In this document: one piece after another, positions 45,360-55,291 of the stretch
How positions within the stretch are numbered: position 1 is the stretch's first letter
How the letters are laid out: each line of letters opens with the position of its first letter
From: Tupaia tana
Lineage: Eukaryota > Chordata > Mammalia > Scandentia > Tupaiidae
Assembly: GCA_026018925.1 (NCBI GenBank)
Contig: JAKSZU010000002.1
Span: 158,764,400 to 158,828,399, forward strand
Direction: 5' to 3'
DNA length: 64,000 nt
Translations under genes and position numbers: made by a program
Notes under the pieces: model-generated
The model's input: only the letters and a program-made list of their open reading frames with translations
The model's database searches: none
What the model was told of the DNA's origin: nothing

Positions 45360-45735
45360 TGGCTTCTGTTTTAATCTCTCTCTCTCTCGCTCTTGCTCTC
45401 AACCCTCACTCCAGGAGAAGCCAGATATCATGTGGTGAATAGCTTTATGAAGAGACTCAAGATGGGCAAAAATAATCTCTAGTCACTCGTGAGTGTGTAC
45501 TCGAAGATAATCAATATGCACAAGGGTGTGTCTAGACAGGTTCCTCTTCTACTTAAACTGGAGAAGACTGCAGCCCTGTCCCAGTCAGGGTCAAAGCAGC
45601 CTCATGAGAATCCTAAGCCAGAACCCCATAGCTAAACTCTGTCCAGACTCCTGACTCACAGAAGCTAGGGTTTGGCGTTATTATGTTTAATGCAACAATA
45701 CAGAACTGCTACACTACACATGTAAGTGTAAAATG
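45360..45735 (+). mobile_element. MaLR LTR, MLT1 type
   Basis: TCTCTCTCTCGCTCTTGCTC, GGAGAAGCCAGATATCATGT, TGAAGAGACTCAAG, GCAGCCTCATGAGAATCCTA, AGCCAGAACCCCATAGCTAA, ACTCCTGACTCACAGAAGCT and a TAATGCAACAATACAGAACTG end follow the MLT1 order. Solo LTR without internal sequence. Confidence 0.75.
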
Positions 45736-45847
45736 AGCTTAACGTAGCACATCTCCAACAACAAAATTCTGTTACACTTAAGTCAACAAAATTGTTTTTA
45801 TCCCAAACTATTTCAACTCATGCCAAATCAGAACACAAATAAATTTT

Positions 45848-46102
45848 GGGGCCAGCCCATGGCCTGCAGGTTAAGGCAGTTGGATCCCACATGGCTGACT
45901 GCATGTTTCAAGTCCCAGATCTGGCAGCTTGTAAAACATGCCAGGAACATGTGTATGTATGTCCAAAATCCTAAAAGGAGGAGAAATGGAGAAGGGGTTG
46001 GGTTGTGGCCATTCCCCTTAGGGAGGGCTCTCTCACGCTTCCTCTCTCTGTTTCCGTCTGTCTCCAGCAAGGCATGTGTCCTCTGACAAATAAAAAAGCA
46101 AT
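45848..46102 (+). mobile_element. SINE-A long form, first of a three-SINE run
   Basis: GGGGCCAGCCCATGGCCTGC head with degraded A-box, B-box GTTTCAAGTCCC, CATGCCAGGAACATGTGTAT, AATCCTAAAAGGAGGAG middle, CT block, GCAAGGCATGTGTCCTCTGA end and A-rich tail. Confidence 0.9.
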
Positions 46103-46117
46103 CTGTTTAATAATTAG

Positions 46118-46358
46118 GTCCAGGGGTCTGAATGCTGGTATGCATTACAATGTGATGCTCTGTGATGCAGACCCACATGGAAAGGGCATTCATTGAAATC
46201 TAGAGACCTCCCTGAGTACACTGGGCACTCCTGGCCCAGAATCCAGGCTGGCTGACATTGGAAGTGGATCACAGTGTCAAGACCCTATCGATGGTACACA
46301 CCCTCGCTTTTTCTTTGTCCCTCTCTTTGTCTCTTGCTTATGGAATAAACGATAAATA
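46118..46358 (+). mobile_element. SINE-B copy 3
   Basis: CCAGGGGTCTGAATGCTGGT (decayed head), AGACCCACATGGAAAGGG, TAGAGACCTCCCTGAGTACA, AATCCAGGCTGGCTGACATT, GGAAGTGGATCACAGTGTCA, AGACCCTATCGATGG, CT block, CTTATGGAATAAACGATAAA end. It lies between two SINE-A copies in the same orientation. Confidence 0.8.
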
Positions 46359-46382
46359 ACCTTTGAAATATTAGGTCTAGTT

Positions 46383-46682
46383 GGGACCAGCAGATGATAT
46401 AATGGTTATATCACTGGATGCCCACATGGCCGACTGCAGTTTGTGTCCCAGACCTAAAGGCTTGAAACTCACATCAGGCACATGTGTGTGTGTGCCCAAA
46501 ATCCTTAGAAGGAAATGAAGGAGGAGGGATTGCGGTGTGGCCGTTCACCCAGGGGGGTGCGGGTGGGGCTGATTTCTCACTTTCTGACTTTCTGTCTCTG
46601 TCTCTGTCACCTTCTGTCTCTGTCTCTCAGCAGATGTACATGCTTTAGAGCAAAAATCTTGTGACAAAAAAAAGAAAAAAAG
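46383..46682 (+). mobile_element. SINE-A long form with expanded CT block
   Basis: GGGACCAGCAGATGATATAATGG head, A-box GATATAATGG, B-box TTTGTGTCC, GGCACATGTGTGTGTGTGCC, extended TTCTGTCTCTGTCTCTG repeats (46585-46628) and GTACATGCTTTAGAGCAAAA end. At about 300 bp it is one of the longest copies. Confidence 0.92.
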
Positions 46683-47447
46683 TCATTCTAATCAAGGATT
46701 AATGGAGAAAATGTGTTCTTAAAGGAGATGGAGCAGTGATTAAAGAAGGTTATTTTTTTTTTTTTTACTTTTTCAACTTGGAAATAGCCTATTGTCCCCG
46801 AATGTAAGAGTAAATTCCTTCATTAAAACATTCAAAAAATGGGTAAGTCCATGTTCCTACTAGTAAATTATGTAGCCGCAATTTATAAAATAGGTTTCAT
46901 ACCATTAAAAATAAGCTACAATCTTCTTTTATAGCAAACGTGATATAATTGCTGTGTTAACTGAATAACTACATTTAGTTGACAATGCCATTTTGATAGT
47001 GATTCACTGCCTCCAAACCAACAAAGTTAAACTCTAATAATTTGCCCTGCATATCTCTTTATTATTTTTATAAAGTTAGCATCAAATTTTTAGCCTTCAA
47101 ATTCAGAGCAAAGATGCACAGTAGATCTGAATAAATTCTGGAACTATGTTTCTTCAGTTCTTAATTATTTCTTACAACACTTGTAGATTCATAAATAGAC
47201 TAAGGATTTTGTCAATAATTGTCTTTCAAAAGTGACTACATGGTATTATCTTTTTAGGCCAACATCACTGTGGGAGTTTCTGCCAATATTCTAGTCAAAT
47301 TAAATTTCAGAGGAAATGCTGAGCATTTATCCATAAAATTTAAGTGTGACTTTTTGGAAACCTTCTTGATAAAGTTCAATGTATGCTTTATATCTGAATC
47401 TACTATGAGGAAATCCTATTATTACTATTATTACCTCAATAGCCAGA
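46683..47447. other. Unassigned sequence
   Basis: AT-rich with a T-run at 46751-46766. The 128-codon frame at 47270-47656 runs from here into the decayed SINE and is not credible as a gene. Confidence 0.4.
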
Positions 47448-47650
47448 AAGCACTTGTGCATGCCAGACAGAGACAGAGAGAAAGAGAGAGAGAGATGTCA
47501 CCCTCCAATGAGATGTGGTCTTGTGACAATCCCTTCTCTATTTCTCCCTCCTGTTGGGATTTTGGTCCAGTGAGAACATGCACTGGAATGTTTTTCATGA
47601 TTGTGGGGCTGGAATTCAAACCTGTGAGCAAGTGCATAAATTTGATTATC
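47448..47650 (-). mobile_element. SINE-A long form, decayed
   Basis: GCACTTGTGCATGCCAGACA, CT block, CACCCTCCAATGAGATGTGG, CTGTTGGGATTTTGG, GAACATGCACTGGAATG and GGCTGGAATTCAAACC are recognisable. The A-box half of the head is lost. Confidence 0.72.
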
Positions 47651-47783
47651 AGATAGTTACATCACACATAAGTATTTACTCAGAGCATTGAGACTTGAAA
47701 TAAGAAAGAAAAAGAGAAAAAAAAGGAAGCTAGATTAAAGTTAACATTTTTATCACCTCTAAAACTGTTTTTAAAAATAGCTG

Positions 47784-48020
47784 TAGGCCAACCACATAGC
47801 CCAGGATTAAAGGAGATGGATCCCACATGGCCAATTGTGGTTTGACCCCTGACCCAGAAGCCTGAAAAATAAAAACCCAATAGGATGGAGAAATGGAGGA
47901 GAAGGGATTGTGGAGTGACCTTACCCCACTGGGGGTGTGTGGGAGGGTTTCTTTCTCTCTCTCTCTCTCTCTCCCCCTTTCTCTGTAAAGTGCATGAGAT
48001 CTCTGGCAGTTAAAAAATTA
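47784..48020 (+). mobile_element. SINE-A long form, internally deleted
   Basis: TAGGCCAACCACATAGCCCA head, B-box GTGGTTTGACCCC, then a jump to AAACCCAATAGGATGGAGAA (the GTGTGTG/CAAGATC block is missing), GGGATTGTGGAGTGACC, CT block and GTGCATGAGATCTCTGGCAG end. Confidence 0.85.
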
Positions 48021-48092
48021 GCCTTGCAAGCATATTCAAACTTACTCATTTTAAAATTCAGAATGCAATCATTCTCATTACCAACTAAATTT

Positions 48093-48367
48093 TCTTCTTC
48101 TTTTTCCAAATATATATTTGCCATAGGACACATGTGCTTGTCACAGAAAGACAGAAAAAGAGAGAAAGTGAGAAATCATCCCTGGGGAGCTGTCAGGGAA
48201 GAAGGCCACCCCTCAATCCCTTTTCATCCATTTTCTTCTTGATATTTTGGGCACATACCCACAAATGCACCCTTAATGCTTTTCGAGCCGCCTGATCCAG
48301 AATTTGAACCATGGAGCCAGTTATATGGGATTCGGAGCCTTAACAACCATGCTACCTGCTGGCCCTC
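48093..48367 (-). mobile_element. SINE-A long form with target duplication
   Basis: Antisense ATATATTTGCCATAGGACAC through CT block, a diverged GGGGAGCTGTCAGGGAAGA block, AATGCTTTTCGAGCCGCC and head ending GGGCCAGCAGGTAGC. ACCAACTAAATTT lies at 48080-48092 and recurs at 48368-48380. Confidence 0.92.
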
Positions 48368-48461
48368 ACCAACTAAATTTATAACAATGACTAATTATTT
48401 TGGAAGGCAACAAGAAAGGAATTTATTTGGTTTGTAATTTAATATATAATTATTATTCTTT

Positions 48462-48653
48462 TAAGAGGGTTTTTTTTTTATTTTTTTTTTTTTTTTTGGT
48501 CTTAGGGTGTGTGTGCTCACTGGAGGGAGAGAGAAACAGACAGACAGAAAGAGAAAGAGAGAGAGAGAAAGAGAGACAGTGAGAGGTAAAGTGAGAAATC
48601 GCCCCCTGGTGGGTGGCCATACTGCAATCCTCTTGCGATCTTGGGCTTGCATG

Positions 48654-48686
<33 letters not shown>

Positions 48687-48801
48687 GCCCTGCGTGATAT
48701 TGAAGCCACTGGGTCTGGGACTCAAATTGCAGCTGGCCAGGGGCAGTCCAGCCACGTAGGGGGAGTCCAGCAACACAACCACCTCGCCATCTGCCGGTCC
48801 C
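48462..48801 (-). mobile_element. SINE-A long form with expanded CA and GA tracts
   Basis: T-rich tail, GGTCTTAGGGTGTGTGTGCT, long GAGAGAAA tract, GTGGGTGGCCATACTGC, GCGATCTTGGGC, then (AC)n at 48659-48687 at the native position, and head ending GGGACCGGCAGATGG. The head holds a duplicated CAGTCCAGC segment (48745-48773). Flanks AATATATAATT and AATATGTAATT suggest a target duplication. Frames of 82-116 codons across it are spurious. Confidence 0.93.
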
Positions 48802-49078
48802 AATATGTAATTCTACAATCTTTTCAGCTGAATAGCTGAACAATCTTGTCATGCCTTAATAAGAGCAATAGAGGAATCATTTCATTATGTATGGAATGCT
48901 GTAACCATGCTACTTCATGCTGATAATATTTTTTTAAATATGTGCTTCTTAGGACATGGAAAGTTATATTTCTGACTTCTAATTTTTCATTTACTTTTTT
49001 TGGAAAAGAAGTTTTATTTACAAATAAAAAGTTGAACTATATTCACAAATGAAGAATTTCTAAAAATTATAATTTAGT
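48802..49078. other. Unassigned sequence
   Basis: AT-rich, nothing recognised. Confidence 0.4.
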
Positions 49079-49250
49079 GGGGTCAGCAGGTGACATGGTG
49101 GTTGGAGCATTGGACTCTCACATGGCTGACCACAGTTCGAGTCCCAGACCTAAGGGCTTACTTTTTCGCTTTCCCTTTCTCTCTCTCTCTCTCTCTGGCC
49201 AAATTAAAATAAATAAATAAATAAATAAATAAAATAATTTTTAAAAATTA
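49079..49250 (+). mobile_element. SINE-A short form
   Basis: GGGGTCAGCAGGTGACATGG head, B-box AGTTCGAGTCC, GCTTACTTTTTCGCTTTCCC, GGCCAAATTAAAATAAATAA and AATAATTTTTAAAAATTATA tail. TAAAAATTATA near 49061 and at 49240 is probably the target duplication. Confidence 0.92.
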
Positions 49251-49497
49251 TATATTTGTGCAATATTTCTGAGGATCTCTTAGAAATATAGTACATATTT
49301 GTTCTTCTAAAAGGCTGCTTAATGATTTGCAATCGTATCACATAGTTCCACAATGCTCAGAAGTTGGCAGTGACAGAGCAGATGGTCCTAATTATGTAAG
49401 TAACATGCAGCAAGCATTCATAAAGAATTCAGAATATTTTATATATACACGTTTGTGAATATGAGTGCACATAAAATAGTATAAGAAATATAAGTAC

Positions 49498-49498
<1 letters not shown>

Positions 49499-49522
<24 letters not shown>
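49499..49522. repeat. (TA)n microsatellite
   Basis: About 12 TA units followed by CACACATATATG. Confidence 0.9.
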
Positions 49523-49532
<10 letters not shown>

Positions 49533-52018
49533 TGTCATACTTAAGACAGATAAATGCAACAATGACACACATTCACTCTATACTATTTTCTGTATGACAA
49601 ACTCTCCAGGTTTGAAAGATACTGAGCAGAGCAGTATGCTCTGGAATGTAGAAGTACATTACAAAAATAATGTTTCTGAACCTTAGTATTCCACTGTTTG
49701 AATGGTGTTCTCATGTCTTGGTGTTTCACAGCAAAAAAAGGAAGAGGCACTATTTGCATTCATTCTCTAGCTAACCATTTGCCATTTTGAGAGTAGACAA
49801 AATGCCATGCATTTAATATACATTTTTATTTCCCTATTTTGTAGAATGACAACTCTATAACCTTTTGAAATTAACTTTGACTCCAAGATCCTTTTCATGC
49901 AAAAGCTATCAACAATATTGATTGCAATGAATGTATTACATCTTATCCTCTCTTTGGATTTGAAACTAAAATCACTCAAGAATGTATTCCTACATACTCC
50001 TTCTAGAAGCCCAAAAATATTTTAAAGATTGATATTTTTTAATCAAAGCCTATGAGCACACAGAAAGTGACAGAATGGAGTCTCACAGTAATTATGCACA
50101 AAACAGTTTGACTTCAGTTTCTCCTACTTAAACCTTGTTCCTGCAAGTAGTATCTCATAATGCCCAGTACAATGAGAAGATTATTCAAATTAGTAACAGA
50201 TGAATCAAGCACTGGAGAAGCTGTATAAAACGATATTAAAATTGTAATTTATACATATTTAAAACAGCTTAAGGTGTATTAAGGTGTAAGGTATAAACTA
50301 CAATAAATGTTAATAAATTATTAATGGTGCATTCTGACAAGAATTAAAGATGGGCTTGATTCAAGTTGAATTCCTGCAGGGGAAAACATGCACATTTTAT
50401 TTTATGATTTAAATTCTGTAGAGAGCACAGTTTGATATGCAACACTTCAGAGAATTACAAGCTCTAGAAACAATCAACTTTCATTCTAAATGATAAAAAT
50501 TAATACAGATGTTATTTTAAATTAAATTTGAAGCACTTTTATAGGCAGAAAAAATGATTATGGAAATTATGAACCTTAAAATACTTGTAATCCACCAAAG
50601 ATGATGTTTCAAATTGCAATCAACCTGTCATAGTAATTTTCCTCTTTAAAAAATATATGTTAAGAAAGCAATTTTGGTTCAGAAAGTCAGTTTTCAGCTC
50701 TTTGTCATTTTGTTCCCCCAAATTAAAGCTTGTAAGAGTGATGATTTACAGGTCAAAATGTGAAGGTTCATAAGCTGTTAAAATTCTTTTGGGGAGAATT
50801 AAAGCAACACAACAGAATAAAAGTTAAGGGAAACAGAGTTACACTAAAGAAAGCAAACCAGTGACAAGATAGGGAAATTAAAAATACACACTTACACCAG
50901 TGGCAAACTATGACATTTTCATTTACATAAAACAACAGAATGGTATCATTGACTTCATGTGGAAAAGTATTTGTATGCCAAATGGGTTGGTTAAAACTTG
51001 TGTATAAGAAATTTTGTCTTATAAATATACCTAAAATATTTATAGTGGTTACCAGGCAAACATATTTTAAAATACTGGTAGATCTGGCTCTGGCTTTATA
51101 AACACCAAGGGGAAAGCAAGCCACACATATCAGAGAGTGTGGTGTGGCCGTGAGGCACGCCCGCACACCTTCAGTGTGATGAGAGTTCAACAAGGTCACC
51201 CTGTGGAATCCTGTGGCCTCCGTTCGCCAGTCCAAGACAATAAAAAAATTTCATATCGCTTTCAAACTCCCAGCAGCTGAACCTCAATAAGGAGTCTGCA
51301 ATTTAGCATGGAAGAAATTAAACAGCGATGTTCAGCCAGATTTTCATTGACTTTTTCTTTCGAAATAGTGGGTAAAATGAGTGTGAGCCAAAGATATTTA
51401 CAGACATTGTGCAGGCTTCAGAGTAAAGGATGTTACTGTTCCTGCATCAAACCTTATTGTTTTATACTTTAAAATCACTGCTAGCTATCTTCAGGTGCTT
51501 AGACATACAACACGTAGGATGTTAAATACCTAAGCCAAACATGCTAGGGTTCCAGGTCCCAATGTTCTGAAATGCAGTATAAAATTATGCTATTTTAGCA
51601 GGTGAGACACTGTGCCTCATTTAACCTCTATTAAATTCCTGAAATAGATAAACAACAAAAAAGAATTGCCTGGATTATTGTGTTGTATATGGTAAGTTAA
51701 AGTGAAATAGATACATTTGGGAGCTCAACGAAAATGCTTGCTTGTTTGCTGGCCACATTCAGATGTTTGCCAAACAATAAAATGTATTTCACTAAAAGCC
51801 TATTTCATTTGAAATACATACATCTATATTTATATATACCTATTCAAATTCAAATTTATTTTTTGCAATGGTTTTTAGGAAATCATTCTTCCTTTATTGT
51901 TTTACATTTTCTGCCCTCATAGAATATAAAAATAATCTGTAAATGCAAAAAAGGAGTGTATTACTTTATTTCATGTGTTGTTAATGTTTGTAGAGAAGGC
52001 TTTATTGATGTAGAATTA
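49523..52018. other. 2.5-kb SINE-free stretch with one 155-codon open frame
   Basis: No repeat recognised. The minus-strand frame at 50768-51235 is the longest in the window outside repeats but has no domain, a composition typical of AT-rich non-coding DNA (F, L, C, T rich) and no visible promoter or splice context. The most GC-rich part (51110-51235) may be conserved. Confidence 0.4.
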
Positions 52019-52088
52019 CTAGGTCATTGGAAAAGTCATGACTTATTTTTCTATGCAAAAATGCATCACGACTTCCCCAACGACCTAA
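52019..52088. mobile_element. Mariner-like MITE, copy 4
   Basis: TAGGTCATTGGAAAAGTCATGA at the left and GCATCACGACTTCCCCAACG then ACCTAA at the right are near-perfect inverted ends. The centre TTTTTCTATGCAAAAATG is shared with the other copies. One of the two best-preserved copies here. Confidence 0.85.
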
Positions 52089-52189
52089 CATTTGGCATAC
52101 AAAGTTTGTGTGATTGTCAAGGACTTAGCTTCTATTACAGTTGCAGAATCCATATTAAGGTAGAATCTGAAAAATGAAAGTAAGTTGCT

Positions 52190-52436
52190 GGGCCAGCCCA
52201 TGGTGTGGTGGTAAGGTGGCTAGATCCCACACGGCCAACTTTGTGGTTGAAGTTCCAAACCCAACTGCTTGAAAAAAACACCAGGTGCATGTGTGAGAGT
52301 GTCCAAAACCCCAAAAAGAGAATGGAAAAGTGACTGCGGCATGGCCATCCCCACTGAGGCACACTTCTCTCACTTTCCCTTTTACTCTCTCTGTCTCTGG
52401 TGAACGCATGTGTCCTACAGCAAAACTAAAGCAGAC
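52190..52436 (+). mobile_element. SINE-A long form with target duplication
   Basis: GGCCAGCCCATGGTGTGGTG head, B-box GTGGTTGAAGTTCC, CACCAGGTGCATGTGTGAGA, CCATCCCCACTGAGGC, CT block and GAACGCATGTGTCCTACAGC end. AAAGTAAGTTGCT precedes it and AAAGGTAAGTTGCT follows (52439-52452). Confidence 0.93.
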
Positions 52437-52731
52437 AAAAGGTAAGTTGCTTCTTTAGTTCTATAGGGCTATAGAGCTTGGACTTTGTAAAGCTGTGGTT
52501 ATGGAGGGGTCTGTGATTGTGGGGGTATGAGCTGGCAGATATTATGTACACCAGTCACTGCACTGCCTACACTTGGAGCTAGTCTAGGACTCGTAAAGTG
52601 GTGCTCAAGAGCAGCCTGAACCCACGTGGCGACTACAGTTAGAATTCCTGGCCCATTTTGAAACACTACCGGCACACATGAAAGTGGCCTAGGATACAAC
52701 AGGCTGGAGGACTAGAAGAAAAGGATCATAA
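52437..52731. other. Unassigned segment, relatively GC-rich
   Basis: 52500-52700 has fragments such as CCTGAACCCACGTGGCGACT and CACTACCGGCACACATG that loosely suggest a very decayed tRNA-type SINE, but I cannot align it with confidence. The 66-codon minus frame is not supported. Confidence 0.3.
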
Positions 52732-53000
52732 GAGCCAACAAATGGCACATCAGTTACATTGCTGGACTACCACATGGCTGACCACAATTTGAGTCCCAGA
52801 CTGGGAGGCTTGAAAATCATGCTAGTCTCATGCACATGTGTGTCCAAGATCCTGGGAGGAAAATGGAGGAGAAGGGATTGTGGCGTGGCCATCCCAGCTG
52901 GGGGAGTGATTTCTCGCTTTCCCTCTAACTGTCTCTCATTCTCTCTTTCTCTCTCTGGCTAACACATGTGCCCTAAGGCAAAAACCTCTAAAAAAAAGAG
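52732..53000 (+). mobile_element. SINE-A long form
   Basis: GAGCCAACAAATGGCACATC (diverged head), B-box region CAATTTGAGTCCC, ACATGTGTGTCCAAGATCCT, GGAGGAAAATGGAGGAGAAG, GCGTGGCCATCCCAGCTGG, CT block, ACACATGTGCCCTAAGGCAA and CTCTAAAAAAAAG. Confidence 0.88.
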
Positions 53001-53014
53001 AAGAAGAAAAAAAG

Positions 53015-53112
53015 AGAAAGGAAAGGATTGTAATGTGGTCATACCCTGTAGAGGCTACTCATTTTTCTCTTTCTCTCTCATTCTCTATTATAAATAAAGA
53101 AAAAAAATAAAC
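53015..53112 (+). mobile_element. SINE-A partial copy (3' half)
   Basis: GAAAGGATTGTAATGTGGTC then ATACCCTGTAGAGGCTAC, a CT-rich block and ATAAATAAAGAAAAAAAATA repeat the 3' half of the element directly after the previous copy, with no head. Either a truncated insertion or a partial duplication. Confidence 0.62.
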
Positions 53113-54139
53113 AAAACAATTGGGACCACTCTATACTTTTGGCTGGCCAATATATTCTTTCATCTATATTAAAAGTTTTCAAAACTTATTTAGTCATTCT
53201 AGGCTTTTTGTTTTATACCAGTATTTGTTTTATGTAAAAACTTCATAAACAGGGGAAAATGTTTCAAAGATATCATCTTTCAACACGGAATCTGATGAAT
53301 CTCACAAATGGTAAATTTTCTGTAATAATGAGTTTATACTAAATTCTATTTTAGCTGCTTTTTAAACTGCAGAACTTATATTACTTTTTATTTAAATATA
53401 AAAATATTCTAGTATACTGCATTTTAAAATATGGTGCTTAAAAGTGATCATTTTATATGTATCTGCACATGACCTTACTTAGAAATACGTGAAAGTAACT
53501 ACAACACATGAATACTGTATTAGTTGTTAATAACAGACTTATTATTTTATGTTGTAGCAATTTATACAATAGACAAATAGGCATAAAACATTGATAGTGT
53601 TTTGTCTTTAAACTATGTCATTCTCAATTAGTCCAATAACCATAAAAAATAAAAGGCATGATAAAAATAAGATGCAGGATCAGCTACTGATAGCACTCTC
53701 CCACGTAACACAGCTTATTAACTTTTTGAGAATAAAAGTTTTAAAAACATAGATCTGCTAAAAAAGGTAAAGCTTCAATAGATACTGAGAAGTTTCTGAA
53801 TCTAAGTTTCATCTCTTCGAACAGGAAGACATTCTGTGGTCATTTGGATAATGTAAAGCATTAAAAATCAGTTAGAGGCATATAATAACTAAACACGGTG
53901 CTGTTTGATAATATTTCACCTGAGATTTTATTCTATGGTACTTTTTATAATTTACTTTCCTAAATAACCTATATTTTAGATATGCTTTTAATGTCAAAAG
54001 TCATTTTGGCAAAGATAATGAGTCATGATAAAAGTAACAGACATTTCCTTCTAGCATTAGAAATAACTCTGAATATTTATTATTTCCCTTATTCTTATTT
54101 CTCTATTGCCAAGGATGGATCCTAGTTTTTGATCCGTAC
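53113..54139. other. Unassigned AT-rich sequence
   Basis: No repeat or frame of note over 1 kb. Confidence 0.4.
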
Positions 54140-54282
54140 TTGTAGTTATCATTCTACTGTCTGACAGGAGTGCAGGTCTGTGTCCTGGGTTCTTTCCTGT
54201 CTATCAGCCTTGGAATACTGCCTGGTCCATTGAAGTTTTTTCATTAAGTCTTATTGAACAGACAAATAAATGAATGTAAACC
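54140..54282 (+). mobile_element. L2 LINE 3' end
   Basis: TCTGACAGGAGTGCAGGTCT, GGTTCTTTCCTGTCTATCAG, TTGGAATACTGCCTGGTCCA and TAAGTCTTATTGAACAGACA then AATAAATGAATG match the L2 terminus pattern. Confidence 0.55.
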
Positions 54283-54496
54283 AGAAAGAATATGATATAC
54301 AAAATACAAACAAACCTTTGCCTAAAAATAATGTTAATCTCTAATAAGTCCAAGACTGGGAACTATCGCTTCTGTCTTTGTCACAATAATCACAAAAAAT
54401 AAAATATTTTTGACTGCCCTTGGAAAACTCAGATTGGTACAATGGAAAAAGAATTCCTTTAGTCTGTGAGTATTACTTTAGACTGTGTGTGTCTTA
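54283..54496. other. Unassigned gap
   Basis: AT-rich spacer. Confidence 0.4.
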
Positions 54497-54702
54497 GGGC
54501 TGGATGGTAGTGAAGTGGTAATGAAATGATCTGCAGGGCTGACCCACAGGAGAAGGTTCTAAGGTCACATTACAGACCTCCCTGAATATGCAAAGCCCAT
54601 GATCTGAGACTGGCTGAGGCTGGGAGTGGATTATGATGTGAAGACCTTGTTGGAGTGCCTATATCCCCCAACTCACCTCTCTCCTTTATGGGAAAACAAA
54701 CA

Positions 54703-54747
<45 letters not shown>
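54497..54747 (+). mobile_element. SINE-B copy 4, best preserved
   Basis: GGGCTGGATGGTAGTGAAGTGG head with A-box TAGTGAAGTGG, B-box-like AAGGTCACATTA, ACAGACCTCCCTGAATATGC, GATCTGAGACTGGCTGAGGC, GGGAGTGGATTATGATGTGA, AGACCTTGTTGGAGTGCC, CCTTTATGGGAAAACAAACA and a 43-A tail (54706-54748). The A-box indicates a tRNA-derived SINE. Confidence 0.85.
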
Positions 54748-54750
<3 letters not shown>

Positions 54751-54956
54751 GAGAAAACAAAACAAAACCCTGTATTTTGGTTTAAACTTCATCAGGCCCT
54801 GTGATCTTGGATAGATAACTTGTCTGAGCCTTAGTGTTTCATCCATTGGAAAAACAAAAAACAAAAAACAAACAAATTAAAAGAAAAAAAAAGGAAGACA
54901 TAAAAGGAGAGGATATAATCATGAATGTACCTCTGCCTATAAAACTCTCCTAAATT

Positions 54957-55143
54957 GGGACCAGTAGGTGGCATGGTGGTTAAGGTGCTGGACACTTCCA
55001 CATGGCCTACCAGGGTTTGAGTCCTGAATCTGGTGGCTTGCCTTCTCACTTCCTCTCTCTCTCACTCTCACCCTCTGTCTCTCTGGTCAAATTAAAAAAT
55101 AAATGAAAGAATAAATAAAATTAAAAAAAATTATTAAAAAAAT
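54957..55143 (+). mobile_element. SINE-A short form with perfect target duplication
   Basis: GGGACCAGTAGGTGGCATGG head, A-box GGCATGGTGG, B-box GGTTTGAGTCC, GCTTGCCTTCTCACTTCC block, GGTCAAATTAAAAAATAAAT tail. CTCTCCTAAATT occurs at 54945-54956 and 55144-55155. Confidence 0.95.
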
Positions 55144-55212
55144 CTCTCCTAAATTAACTAAGATTATACCTGACATGGATTATTCAGAATCCTTTTTCCA
55201 AACATGAAAGTT

Positions 55213-55291
55213 TTAGGTTGTTGGAAAAGTCATGCACATTTTTGCATAGAAAAACACAGAAAAACACATCATGACTTTTCCAGTGACCCAG
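55213..55291. mobile_element. Mariner-like MITE, copy 5
   Basis: TTAGGTTGTTGGAAAAGTCATG at the left and CATGACTTTTCCAGTGACCC at the right are inverted ends. The centre has TTTTTGCATAGAAAAACACA with a small internal duplication (AGAAAAACAC twice). Confidence 0.85.
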
